Positions 1 through 5,938 are shown, counted from the stretch's first letter. The stretch: 7,222 bases of DNA from Geobacter sp. (GCA_003857395.1 RPRC01000282.1:1-7222), one strand, 5' to 3'. The notes: generated by a model from the sequence alone, not told the origin. Numbers and translations are program-made.

Positions 1-281
1 ACCGGATCGCCCAGGCAGAGCAGCCGAATATCGCGGGTCTGCAGCGAAAGGTTGATGAAACCATCCAGAAAGAAGAGCTGTTTGAAAACCTGAGCAGTGC
101 CGTTGTGCAGGAACTGACCGAAGGAGGCAACCAGGAGACGCCCGTACAGCCGGCAACAGAAGAAAGCCCGGATACCGGAGCGACTTCCGGGGCAGCCCCT
201 CCATCATCGGAAGTAATTGTTCGACAGCCTGAGCAAGCTCCCGCCAACCCGTCTCTTCCTGCGGGAGAAAGAACAGAGTAA
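1..281 (+). CDS. C-terminal end of an unidentified protein with a low-complexity tail (5' truncated by window)
   Basis: The only open + frame here starts its first full codon at base 3 and runs 92 codons to TAA at 279-281; the other two + frames stop early. The visible part begins with a helical, charged stretch (RIAQAEQPNIAGLQRKVDE) of about 40 residues, possibly a coiled coil or helical bundle. It then becomes a roughly 50-residue tail rich in Pro, Glu, Ala, Ser and Thr, typical of a disordered C-terminus. No catalytic motif or membrane segment is visible and I do not recognise the family. The 5' end, length and start lie outside the window. No strong U-tailed terminator follows; the hairpin at 395-420 is the first obvious one. 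The next gene is on the opposite strand, so this gene ends its transcription unit. Confidence 0.75.
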   Translation, partial: RIAQAEQPNIAGLQRKVDETIQKEELFENLSSAVVQELTEGGNQETPVQPATEESPDTGATSGAAPPSSEVIVRQPEQAPANPSLPAGERTE

Positions 282-394
282 GGCAGTATTGGCCGGATAG
301 TAGCGATTAGAAAAAAGGGAAGATAGTAATCAGGAAAGGACCGCTGGAAGCATTCAATGAATAGGAACCGAAGCATCAGTGACTGTAACAAATA

Positions 395-420
395 CCCCCC
401 AGACCATACGATCTGGGGGG
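395..420 (-). terminator. GC-rich hairpin, probable terminator of the 42-aa small gene
   Basis: A perfect 9-bp stem (CCCCCCAGA / TCTGGGGGG) closes an 8-nt loop. It lies 8 bp beyond the stop of the small minus-strand gene. Read on the minus strand, the stem is followed by a moderately U-rich stretch (TATTTGTT). On the + strand it is followed by GGGCAAAC with no U run, so the minus orientation is preferred. It might also stop + strand readthrough from the gene ending at 281. The G run is 9 long (415-423) against 6 C, so the exact base count is vulnerable to slippage or sequencing error. Confidence 0.6.
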
Positions 421-428
421 GGGCAAAC

Positions 429-557
429 TCATCCGAAAATCTTTTTCAGCAGAGTACTCAGCCAGCTGGCTTTCGGTTTTCCCGCAGATGCAAAATTCTC
501 TCTTACCTCTTTAATAAAAACGGCAAGCTCTGTTTCATTCTGTTGTGCTTTTTCCAT
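429..557 (-). CDS. Small protein of 42 residues, unknown function
   Basis: The minus-strand ATG at 557-555 opens a 42-residue frame ending in TGA (431-429). The start is chosen because a strong Shine-Dalgarno (AAGGGGG, 572-566) sits 8 nt upstream and an extended -10 element (589-581) lies just beyond. The frame stays open up to 680, but that extension has no comparable signal. Residues 1-24 are polar and predicted helical (MEKAQQNETELAVFIKEVRE). Residues 25-31 form a Gly/Lys/Pro linker. The end, SWLSTLLKKIFG, is a short cationic amphipathic segment that could touch a membrane or partner. No Cys pair, signal peptide or full membrane span is seen. A GC-rich hairpin follows the stop, giving a complete monocistronic unit. 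I do not recognise the family. Two longer + strand frames cover the same bases but lack such signals. Confidence 0.6.
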   Translation of the reverse strand: MEKAQQNETELAVFIKEVRENFASAGKPKASWLSTLLKKIFG

Positions 558-565
558 CGTACTAA

Positions 566-572
566 CCCCCTT
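566..572 (-). promoter_or_regulatory. Shine-Dalgarno of the 42-aa small gene
   Basis: AAGGGGG on the minus strand, 8 nt before the ATG at 557. It decides the start of the small ORF, because no comparable site precedes any longer in-frame start. Confidence 0.55.
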
Positions 573-580
573 GAATGTCC

Positions 581-589
581 ATTGTATCA
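581..589 (-). promoter_or_regulatory. Extended -10 promoter of the 42-aa small gene
   Basis: On the minus strand the bases read TGATACAAT: a TGN extension followed by TACAAT, a 5/6 match to TATAAT. No good -35 is seen at 16-18 bp, as is usual for extended -10 promoters. The predicted start near 574 would give a leader of about 17 nt that just contains the Shine-Dalgarno. Inferred from sequence only. Confidence 0.45.
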
Positions 590-751
590 GGCAACCGCAA
601 TCGCGGCGTACCTCAGTGAACGAGAAAAAAGCCCCCTTGCGGAAGGCAGGACCTGCAACGCATATTCCAGCGGCCTGCAACTACATCGGGCGAAAGAATA
701 TCAGGAGGATTACTTCAGGCGCCGGCATGTGTTTCTTCAGCATCGTGCGAG

Positions 752-785
752 AAAAAATCTGCGCATAATCAGGGGAAGAATACGC
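752..785 (-). terminator. Weak terminator-like hairpin with U run
   Basis: Read on the minus strand, GCGTAT (785-780) can pair with ATGCGC (766-761), giving 6 bp including one G-U pair around a 13-nt loop. It is followed three bases later by six T (757-752). The U tract fits an intrinsic terminator for transcripts coming from the thiolase-like gene, but the stem is short and the distance from its stop (about 155 bp) is long. Confidence 0.25.
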
Positions 786-812
786 TGATTGTGAAAACTT
801 TCAAGACAAATC

Positions 813-828
813 TGTTACAAATTTCACA
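813..828. promoter_or_regulatory. CRP/FNR-family-like palindrome
   Basis: TGTTACAAATTTCACA matches the CRP consensus TGTGA-N6-TCACA with one mismatch in the left arm. It sits in the A+T-rich part of the gene-free stretch, over 220 bp upstream of the small gene's predicted promoter, which is far for direct control. Chance occurrence is a real possibility. Confidence 0.2.
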
Positions 829-940
829 CAAAGTGGAATTTTCTCAAGAAGGACATTTGCAAGCCGGCCACGAGAAAATGGAGGAAAAATATCTTCCCTG
901 CATGCGATTACGGGCCTGGCCAGGACAAACATTTCCACTG

Positions 941-1945
941 CTAGATCCGGTATTCTTCCAATCGTGCCTCATCGAATTCATGGACAACCGGCATGAGACT
1001 ATTTGTTTCATCCAGGACAACCTTAATGGAACAGGTTGCTCCCGGCTGGGCCTTGGTATAGCGGAGGAGAATTTTTGCCGCCGTTTCCAGGAGCACAGGT
1101 TCGATCTGTCCGGTTACGACACCCATCGGGCTGCTGCCATCAGCCCAGCGTATCAGTGCCTCACCCGGTTGGGCGGCATTTTCCAGGATCAGGTTATCCG
1201 CTTCATTGCGGCCAATGATGACCTTGCAGCGGGGACCGACCCGGAAATGGCGTCCATTTTTTAACAAGCTGAAATCACGAGGTTCCAACTGATCGGCATG
1301 GTCAAACACATCACGGATCTTCGAAACATAGGATGGCTCGGTGAGCAGGCAGCCACCCGCAGGACAAGGATAGTTCGTAATATCAAGCTCTTCGGCCAGA
1401 TGCATTTGCTCCTTGCGGGAGCGGCCGGTGATACCCAGGAGTTTTTCCCTGTCCACCCAACCCTCCTGTTCAGGAATGGTCGTTGCTAAGTGCTTGGCTG
1501 ACAAAGGCCGGAGCAGCAGCCCTTCCAAACCACTTTCCCGCGCAATAAGCCGCATGGCATCCCGACGCTGGCTCATGGGCCGCTGTCCGAGAACCTCGCC
1601 GGTAATGATGAAATCAGCTCCCGACTCTGCCATATATTCCTTGGCCTTGCGAAGTATAAAGATACGGCAGTCGATGCAGACGTTCATACCGCTGCCGTAG
1701 CCGTGTCTCGGTTTCCTGACGATTTCCAGGTATTCGACGCCCTTGTTCATGACCTTGATCGGAATCTGGAGTTCTTCGGCAACACGTTGGGCTTCGGATT
1801 TACATCCGGCATTTTTGCCGGTATCGGTACAAAAAGGGGAAGTGAAGTTGAGGGCCTCGACGTCAATACCCTGTTCCAACATTATCTTGACGGCAAGCGT
1901 AGAGTCAAGCCCTCCGGAGACGAGGGCAAGTGCTTTTCTTTTCAT
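941..1945 (-). CDS. PP-loop ATPase, tRNA-thiouridine-synthase-like (MnmA/ThiI class), with C-terminal NFACT-R-like domain
   Basis: A 334-residue protein predicted to adenylate a substrate, by family analogy a tRNA uridine destined for thiolation. The N-terminus carries a PP-loop (SGGLDS, residues 10-15) after a beta-strand (KALALV). Conserved-looking motifs follow: C39 and C48, CIDC (C90, C93), ITGEVLGQRPMSQ (114-126) and CPAGGC (C194, C199). These cysteines could hold an Fe-S cluster or relay sulfur. Residues about 229-330 (GRHFRVGPRCKVIIGRNEAD onward) resemble the NFACT-R/DUF814 RNA-binding domain. No THUMP domain precedes the PP-loop, unlike canonical ThiI, and the tail differs from MnmA. 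The start is the ATG at 1945, five bases after AGGAG (1955-1951). A 45-residue in-frame extension to 2080 lacks such a site and is not domain-like. The stop is TAG. The gene is divergent from the pilus operon and has no same-strand partner nearby. The exact modified base (s2U, s4U or other) cannot be told from sequence. Confidence 0.88.
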   Translation of the reverse strand: MKRKALALVSGGLDSTLAVKIMLEQGIDVEALNFTSPFCTDTGKNAGCKSEAQRVAEELQIPIKVMNKGVEYLEIVRKPRHGYGSGMNVCIDCRIFILRKAKEYMAESGADFIITGEVLGQRPMSQRRDAMRLIARESGLEGLLLRPLSAKHLATTIPEQEGWVDREKLLGITGRSRKEQMHLAEELDITNYPCPAGGCLLTEPSYVSKIRDVFDHADQLEPRDFSLLKNGRHFRVGPRCKVIIGRNEADNLILENAAQPGEALIRWADGSSPMGVVTGQIEPVLLETAAKILLRYTKAQPGATCSIKVVLDETNSLMPVVHEFDEARLEEYRI

Positions 1946-1950
1946 TGTTT

Positions 1951-1955
1951 CTCCT
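1951..1955 (-). promoter_or_regulatory. Ribosome binding site deciding the thiolase-like start
   Basis: AGGAG on the minus strand with a 5-nt spacer to the ATG at 1945. It favours the 334-residue protein over the 379-residue extended frame. Confidence 0.7.
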
Positions 1956-2018
1956 GTGGCACCATACCAACGCCTAACCGGGAAAGGAGAACGCTGGCAT
2001 GAAACCTTATTTTTCCTG

Positions 2019-2034
2019 AAGGCTATCATACAAG
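2019..2034 (-). promoter_or_regulatory. Possible -10 region for the thiolase-like gene
   Basis: The minus strand contains TATGAT (5/6 to TATAAT) within this interval, roughly 80 bp before the ATG at 1945. No convincing -35 is found at 17 bp, although TTTACA lies 13 bp upstream, which is too close. Weak prediction. Confidence 0.25.
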
Positions 2035-2138
2035 GCAGGAGAATGTAAAGGGTGCCGCAACACCCGGAAAGATTCCACATCAGGATAGTTTCAATACTCG
2101 GTGATTTTTCCCTATCAAGTTTTCTGCCCGCTATCCGA

Positions 2139-2144
2139 TATACT
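2139..2144 (+). promoter_or_regulatory. Possible -10 element of the pseudo-ATPase/pilT operon
   Basis: TATACT (5/6 to TATAAT) lies 52 bp before the ATG at 2197. No good -35 is seen at 16-18 bp. No sigma-54 GG/GC pair at the expected spacing is seen either, although that sigma factor often drives pilin genes. The predicted leader is about 45 nt. Confidence 0.3.
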
Positions 2145-2182
2145 ATATGTGCCGCCGTCCACAGTACGGATCAGACGGGTAC

Positions 2183-2190
2183 AGGAGGAG
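2183..2190 (+). promoter_or_regulatory. Strong ribosome binding site of the pseudo-ATPase gene
   Basis: AGGAGGAG with a 6-nt spacer to the ATG at 2197, a near-perfect Shine-Dalgarno. It rejects the in-frame upstream ATG at 2101, which would add 32 residues without domain character. It also indicates active translation of a protein that has lost its ATPase motifs. Confidence 0.8.
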
Positions 2191-2196
2191 AGAAGC

Positions 2197-3843
2197 ATGG
2201 ACGATCTGGTGAAAAAGGGCGCCCTCGGCACCATTCTCTGCACTTCGGGGATCATCACCAACAATGATATACGCCGCGCGCTTGATGAGCAGCTAACCTC
2301 CGGATGTCGATTCGGAGAAGCCCTGGTCAAACTGGGCATCGTGCAACAGGAAGATATCGACTGGGCATTGTCCAATCAGCTTGATATTCCTTATGTCCGT
2401 CTCAGCGAAAAGATTATCGACCGAAGCGCCACACAATTAATCCCGGGAGAACTCGCCCGAAAATACAACCTGATACCCATTATCCGAACAGGGGATGAAA
2501 TCCACATCGCCTTGGCCGACCCTTTGAACATGGCAGCTGTTTCCGAGGTTGAAGAGGTCACCGGCTGCACGGTAACCGTGTCCATTCCGATTATCCGCGA
2601 ATTGCGCGAAATGCTCGACATCTTTTACGGTCCGGAACGTGACGACGTAACATTCGGTTTTTCCTCCACCTGCTTCAGCGAGGGGATCATGGGAAAAATC
2701 AATGCCGACCGGAGCGGTGCCCATCTCCTCGAATACCTGATTCTCTTTTTTCTCCAGAACGGCATTACTTCGATTTCACTCCAGCCTGGAGGAGGAACTG
2801 TCCATGTATCGGGCCGACGGGGGAACGTGTATCGCGAGATCGGTCGTTTCCCTCTCAGTTCCTACCCGGAACTGGTCTCCAGCCTCAGAAAAATCACCAG
2901 GATAAACGGTTCCCGCGAACTCGCATCACGGGGAGAATTCGTCTTTCGCTACCGGGAAACCGACATCATTTTCCAGGTATCCATGGTTCGTGCAGTGGAA
3001 GGGGATTTGATCACCATCAGCATACAGCCGGCGCTGTCTTTCCCGTCCGGATTCCAGGAAATGGCTCTCGACCCGGATGTGACCGAACGATTCCGGGCGC
3101 TCGGCTCTCCCGGAGCAGGACTTGTCCTTTTTGCCTCCTGGAACCGCTCGGAACGCGACCGATTTCTCGACCTGTTTCTCCGGGAAATCGATACAACGGG
3201 AAGGAATGTCATACTTCTGGGTGAGGGAATCGGAAAGGGAGCTGTCCCCTATTCGCGGATACCCCTCCCACCAGGGGCTCAGGAAGAACTGGAGATAGCA
3301 ATTACCGCACTTCGTGACCATTCGCCAAATGTGCTAGTCCTTGATGATGCTTCGGACAACCGCTCCTTCTTCACGGCCTGGAAAACGGCAATGCAGGGTA
3401 CTCTCGTGATAGCGGGGATCTCCCGGGCCGGACTTGACGGGGCCTTCGACCAGCTCCTCCAGCAACTCAGGATAAACCGCTCTCTTCCCGCAGGTATCAG
3501 GGGAATTGTCGCCTTCACCAGTGTGAATATTCTCTGCACCTCCTGTCGCGAAAGTAGTCCCGGCGCTGCTCACAACCAGGAACAAACTGGCCACGAAGCA
3601 GGTTTTCACGCCCCGGGATGCCCGGAGTGCCGGTATTCAGGCTCTGGCGGAAAGAAATTTCTGGTGGATGTCCTCCCCTTTGACCCGGAAATACGGGAGA
3701 TTCTTGCCTCGGCGCGGGAAAGCACCGATCTCTTCTCCTACCTGGAAGACAAGGGGCACTGCGGCATACCTGAAAAATTGGCAGAAATGCTCCGCAACGG
3801 GGAGATATCCCCGGAAGAGTATCAGGCAGCTCTGCCCCAGTAA
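2197..3843 (+). CDS. MshEN-domain GspE/PilB-like protein with destroyed ATPase motifs (pseudo-ATPase)
   Basis: A 548-residue protein with the layout of type II secretion/type IV pilus assembly ATPases. Residues 9-32 and 38-61 are two 24-residue MshEN motifs joined by a 5-residue linker, the arrangement known to bind cyclic di-GMP in MshE. L10-G11, G18, L29 and Q32 in the first, and R38, G40, G47, L58 and Q61 in the second, are kept; the first Arg is A9. Residues 62-145 complete the GspE N-terminal domain. The ATPase fold follows from about 175, but Walker A GPTGSGKST is replaced by SWNRSERDR (314-322; Lys becomes R320). The Walker B region GEIRD reads DDASD (383-387), and the His-box THLHTN-type segment reads AGISR (406-410). 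The zinc tetracysteine survives (C447, C450, C475, C478). The frame is intact with a strong Shine-Dalgarno, and pilT follows 29 bp later. Inferred role: nucleotide-sensing, non-hydrolysing partner of the pilus motor, acting in the cytoplasm at the inner membrane. Binding of cyclic di-GMP is untested here. Confidence 0.85.
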   Translation: MDDLVKKGALGTILCTSGIITNNDIRRALDEQLTSGCRFGEALVKLGIVQQEDIDWALSNQLDIPYVRLSEKIIDRSATQLIPGELARKYNLIPIIRTGDEIHIALADPLNMAAVSEVEEVTGCTVTVSIPIIRELREMLDIFYGPERDDVTFGFSSTCFSEGIMGKINADRSGAHLLEYLILFFLQNGITSISLQPGGGTVHVSGRRGNVYREIGRFPLSSYPELVSSLRKITRINGSRELASRGEFVFRYRETDIIFQVSMVRAVEGDLITISIQPALSFPSGFQEMALDPDVTERFRALGSPGAGLVLFASWNRSERDRFLDLFLREIDTTGRNVILLGEGIGKGAVPYSRIPLPPGAQEELEIAITALRDHSPNVLVLDDASDNRSFFTAWKTAMQGTLVIAGISRAGLDGAFDQLLQQLRINRSLPAGIRGIVAFTSVNILCTSCRESSPGAAHNQEQTGHEAGFHAPGCPECRYSGSGGKKFLVDVLPFDPEIREILASARESTDLFSYLEDKGHCGIPEKLAEMLRNGEISPEEYQAALPQ

Positions 3844-3872
3844 CAGGACGAACGGTAACGGAGACACAATCC

Positions 3873-4958
3873 ATGGCACGAATAGACGCGCTTTTCAAAA
3901 TGATGCAAGAACAAGGGGCCTCAGATCTTCACCTCAGCTCCGGCTCTCCCCCTATTTTCCGCCTCCATGGCGACATGATTCGCCTTAACTTTAAAGCCCT
4001 CTCCCATGAAGAGTTAAAGGTCATCATTTTCGAAATTCTGTCAGAGAAACAGCAAGGCGATTTCGAGACACGAAAGGACCTGGACTTCGCCTACGCGATC
4101 CCTGGCATGGCCCGGTTCCGCGGCAACATCTTCATGCAGCACAAGGGTATCGGCGCTGTCTTCCGCATCATCCCAAGCAAGATCCTGACCGCCGACGACC
4201 TGGGTCTGCCGGAAGGCGTCCGGAAGTTTACCCGCTTAAAGAAAGGGCTGGTGCTCGTCACGGGCCCGACCGGCTCGGGAAAGTCAACCACCCTGGCTGC
4301 CATGATCGACCTGATCAATTCCAGCCGGAAAGAACATATCCTCACCCTGGAGGATCCCCTCGAATTCATTCATGAAAACAAAGAATCACTCCTGAACCAG
4401 CGCCAGATAGGCGAACACTCCGAGAGCTTCACCGCCGCACTCCGGGCAGCCCTGCGAGAAGATCCGGACGTTATTCTCGTTGGGGAGATGCGCGATCTGG
4501 AAACCATCAGCCTCGCCATGACCGCAGCCGAAACCGGTCACCTGGTTTTCGGCACCCTCCATACCAATTCCGCAGCCAAAACCATCGACCGGATCATCGA
4601 TGCTTTTCCCCGGGATGGACAGGAACAGATACGCAGCATGTTATCAGAATCACTCAAAGGGGTCGTCTGCCAGCAGCTGCTGAAAACCGTCGAAGGGAAG
4701 GGGCGGATAGCTGCCATGGAAATCATGGTGGGAACTCCGGCCGTCGCGAACTTGATCCGCGAAGGAAAAACCTTCCAGATCCCTTCCATTATCCAGACCG
4801 CCAAGAAAGACGGGATGCAGCTCATGGACCAGCACCTCATCGATCTTCTGAAGACCAAACGAATCAGCCCGGAAGAAGCATACCGTTGTGCCCAGGAAAA
4901 GAAGCAGTTTGAGCAGTATCTGCCGGACCTGGCAACGAATTCGGCGATGTTACCATGA
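3873..4958 (+). CDS. pilT: Type IV pilus retraction ATPase PilT
   Basis: A 361-residue hexameric RecA-like motor that depolymerises pili at the inner-membrane platform, powering twitching and surface retraction. All hallmark motifs are present: N-terminal GASDLHLSSG (15-24), Walker A GPTGSGKST (131-139), Asp box LTLEDPLEF (157-165), LREDPD (194-199), Walker B ILVGEMRD with E205, His box TGHLVFGTLHTN (221-232), and the PilT-specific C-terminal AVANLIRE (290-297), close to the classic AIRNLIRE. It lacks the MshEN domain and the tetracysteine motif that mark PilB. Length matches the PilT family. A modest GGAG (3860-3863) lies 9 nt before the ATG. The 29-bp gap to the upstream pseudo-ATPase implies one transcript. 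Genomes of pilus-bearing deltaproteobacteria often carry several PilT paralogues, so whether this is the main retraction motor or an accessory copy (PilT/PilU-like) cannot be settled here. Confidence 0.95.
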   Translation: MARIDALFKMMQEQGASDLHLSSGSPPIFRLHGDMIRLNFKALSHEELKVIIFEILSEKQQGDFETRKDLDFAYAIPGMARFRGNIFMQHKGIGAVFRIIPSKILTADDLGLPEGVRKFTRLKKGLVLVTGPTGSGKSTTLAAMIDLINSSRKEHILTLEDPLEFIHENKESLLNQRQIGEHSESFTAALRAALREDPDVILVGEMRDLETISLAMTAAETGHLVFGTLHTNSAAKTIDRIIDAFPRDGQEQIRSMLSESLKGVVCQQLLKTVEGKGRIAAMEIMVGTPAVANLIREGKTFQIPSIIQTAKKDGMQLMDQHLIDLLKTKRISPEEAYRCAQEKKQFEQYLPDLATNSAMLP

Positions 4959-5033
4959 TCGACGAATCACGCTATGCAGCAGCCACTCGCATCCCCTGCC
5001 GTGCAATGCCTGGCACGTGTGCACATAGTATCT

Positions 5034-5072
5034 GAGACGTTTAACGAGACGTGCCGGTGGCAAACACGTCTC
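5034..5072. terminator. Inverted repeat with duplicated arm between convergent pilT and amidase genes
   Basis: GAGACGTG (5046-5053) and CACGTCTC (5065-5072) form a perfect 8-bp stem with an 11-nt loop, ending one base before the amidase stop codon. A second copy of the left arm, GAGACGT (5034-5040), lies 12 bp upstream and could pair with the same right arm. Position between convergent genes suits a bidirectional terminator. Neither side has a real U run, so intrinsic termination is uncertain. Confidence 0.4.
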
Positions 5073-5073
5073 T

Positions 5074-5898
5074 TCAGAACAGTTCATAGAGTTCAGGCCT
5101 CCGGTCACCAAGCACCGGCATCCTGTCCCGCAGCTCGTCTGCCTCCCGGAGGTCTATGGCAGCGGTAAGGAGTTCTTCATCCGACTCACTCGCCTCCAGC
5201 ACTCTGTTCCCCCACGGATCGATCAGTACCGAATTGCCGAAATAGCGGACAACCCCATCCGATCCGAAGTCCTCGCTCCCGACCCGGTTGACACCCACCA
5301 GGAACATCTGATTCTCGATAGCCCGGGCCCGTGACAGCACCTGCCAGTGATCGAGTCGCGGATGGGGAAAAGCAACCGGAGAAAGCACCAGACGAACTCC
5401 CTGGAGAGCATAGCTCCGAAACAGCTCGGGGAAGCGGATATCGTAGCAGATGGAGAGGCCAATCTTTCCCCAGGGGCTATCCACCACGGTCAGGGAGTCT
5501 CCTGCCGCTAAGTGTTGGTCTTCGTGCAGCAGACTGAACAGGTGGACCTTCCGATAGATTCCTGCCCGCTCACCCTTGGCAGTGAAGAGAATCGAGGTAT
5601 TGGCGATCCGACCATCGTCTGTCACCGAAGGCAGAGAGCCATTGACCCAGATACGATGGCAACGTGCCAGGTCCGCAACACGCTCGATGACTTTCTCGTG
5701 TTCTTCTGCATTCTCCGCCAGATAGGACCAGTCAAAGCCGGTGGTCCACATTTCAGGAAAACAGATCAGGTCGCTCCCCTGCTGCGCTGCCTCGGCAATC
5801 AAGATCTCGGCCTTCGCCAGGTTCTCCTCCGGCCGTCGGCAAGTAACCCTGATCTGAGCCAGGGCTATGGTCATTTTCGTTTCAGGTGAATTGGTCAC
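5074..5898 (-). CDS. Carbon-nitrogen hydrolase, omega-amidase/NIT2-like (nitrilase superfamily)
   Basis: A 274-residue cytoplasmic hydrolase predicted to cleave the amide of a small omega-amido acid, such as alpha-ketoglutaramate or alpha-ketosuccinamate. The nitrilase triad is visible: E49 in CFPEMWTTGF, K117 in YRKVHLF, and C151 in LSICYDIRFPEL. A second conserved Glu follows at E126 in LLHEDQH. Further family signatures are the RAIENQ (192-197) and NRVGS (204-208) segments. Length is usual for this branch. The GTG at 5898 is chosen as the start because a strong GGGGGAG sits five bases upstream. The ATG at residue 9 (5874) lacks a Shine-Dalgarno, though families often begin near that point. 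The gene converges with pilT and has no obvious functional link with it. The C-terminal pattern resembles YafV-type enzymes, but substrate assignment from sequence alone is tentative. Confidence 0.9.
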   Translation of the reverse strand: MTNSPETKMTIALAQIRVTCRRPEENLAKAEILIAEAAQQGSDLICFPEMWTTGFDWSYLAENAEEHEKVIERVADLARCHRIWVNGSLPSVTDDGRIANTSILFTAKGERAGIYRKVHLFSLLHEDQHLAAGDSLTVVDSPWGKIGLSICYDIRFPELFRSYALQGVRLVLSPVAFPHPRLDHWQVLSRARAIENQMFLVGVNRVGSEDFGSDGVVRYFGNSVLIDPWGNRVLEASESDEELLTAAIDLREADELRDRMPVLGDRRPELYELF

Positions 5899-5938
5899 AA
5901 AGACTCCCCCGGCTCTTCAGATGAAAACCTTTCAGCTC

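Larger units (their letters stand above)
558..940. other. 383-bp stretch without a convincing gene
   Basis: This lies between the start of the small gene (557) and the stop of the thiolase-like gene (941), both on the minus strand. Open frames crossing it (such as + 357-788 and + 791-1264) have no Shine-Dalgarno, no recognisable protein character and overlap genes on the other strand. Within it I can point to the small-gene promoter (581-589), a hairpin with a T run (752-785), a CRP/FNR-like palindrome (813-828) and a 10-bp palindrome CCTGGCCAGG (915-924). Bases about 790-900 look more A+T-rich than the flanks. It may be the 3' region of the thiolase transcript plus the regulatory region of the small gene. 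Confidence 0.5.

Noticed and set aside
700..770. CAGGAGG-like Shine-Dalgarno followed by ATG near 727 on the + strand
   Set aside because: The frame from that ATG closes after about 12 codons, and the spacer to the Shine-Dalgarno is too long.
357..788. Long + strand open frame (143 codons) and a second one at 379-768
   Set aside because: They run through a GC-rich hairpin and opposite the small minus-strand gene. They have no good Shine-Dalgarno and encode low-credibility, Arg/Ser/Cys-rich composition without domain features.
883..897. GGAAAA/TCTTCC mini-hairpin downstream of the thiolase-like stop
   Set aside because: Six A/U-rich pairs with one G-U and a 3-nt loop, not followed by a clear U run; too weak to call a terminator.
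791..1264. + strand open frame of 157 codons
   Set aside because: Mostly antisense to the thiolase-like gene, whose protein is clearly recognisable; the first part covers the A+T-rich gap without a ribosome binding site.
2101..2196. In-frame extension of the pseudo-ATPase to an upstream ATG at 2101
   Set aside because: No Shine-Dalgarno there, the extra 32 residues are not domain-like, and the strong AGGAGGAG sits immediately before the ATG at 2197.
5005..5025. TGGCACG motif resembling a sigma-54 -24 element
   Set aside because: The GC of a -12 box does not fall at the required spacing, and the site lies between two convergent gene ends with no gene downstream to drive.
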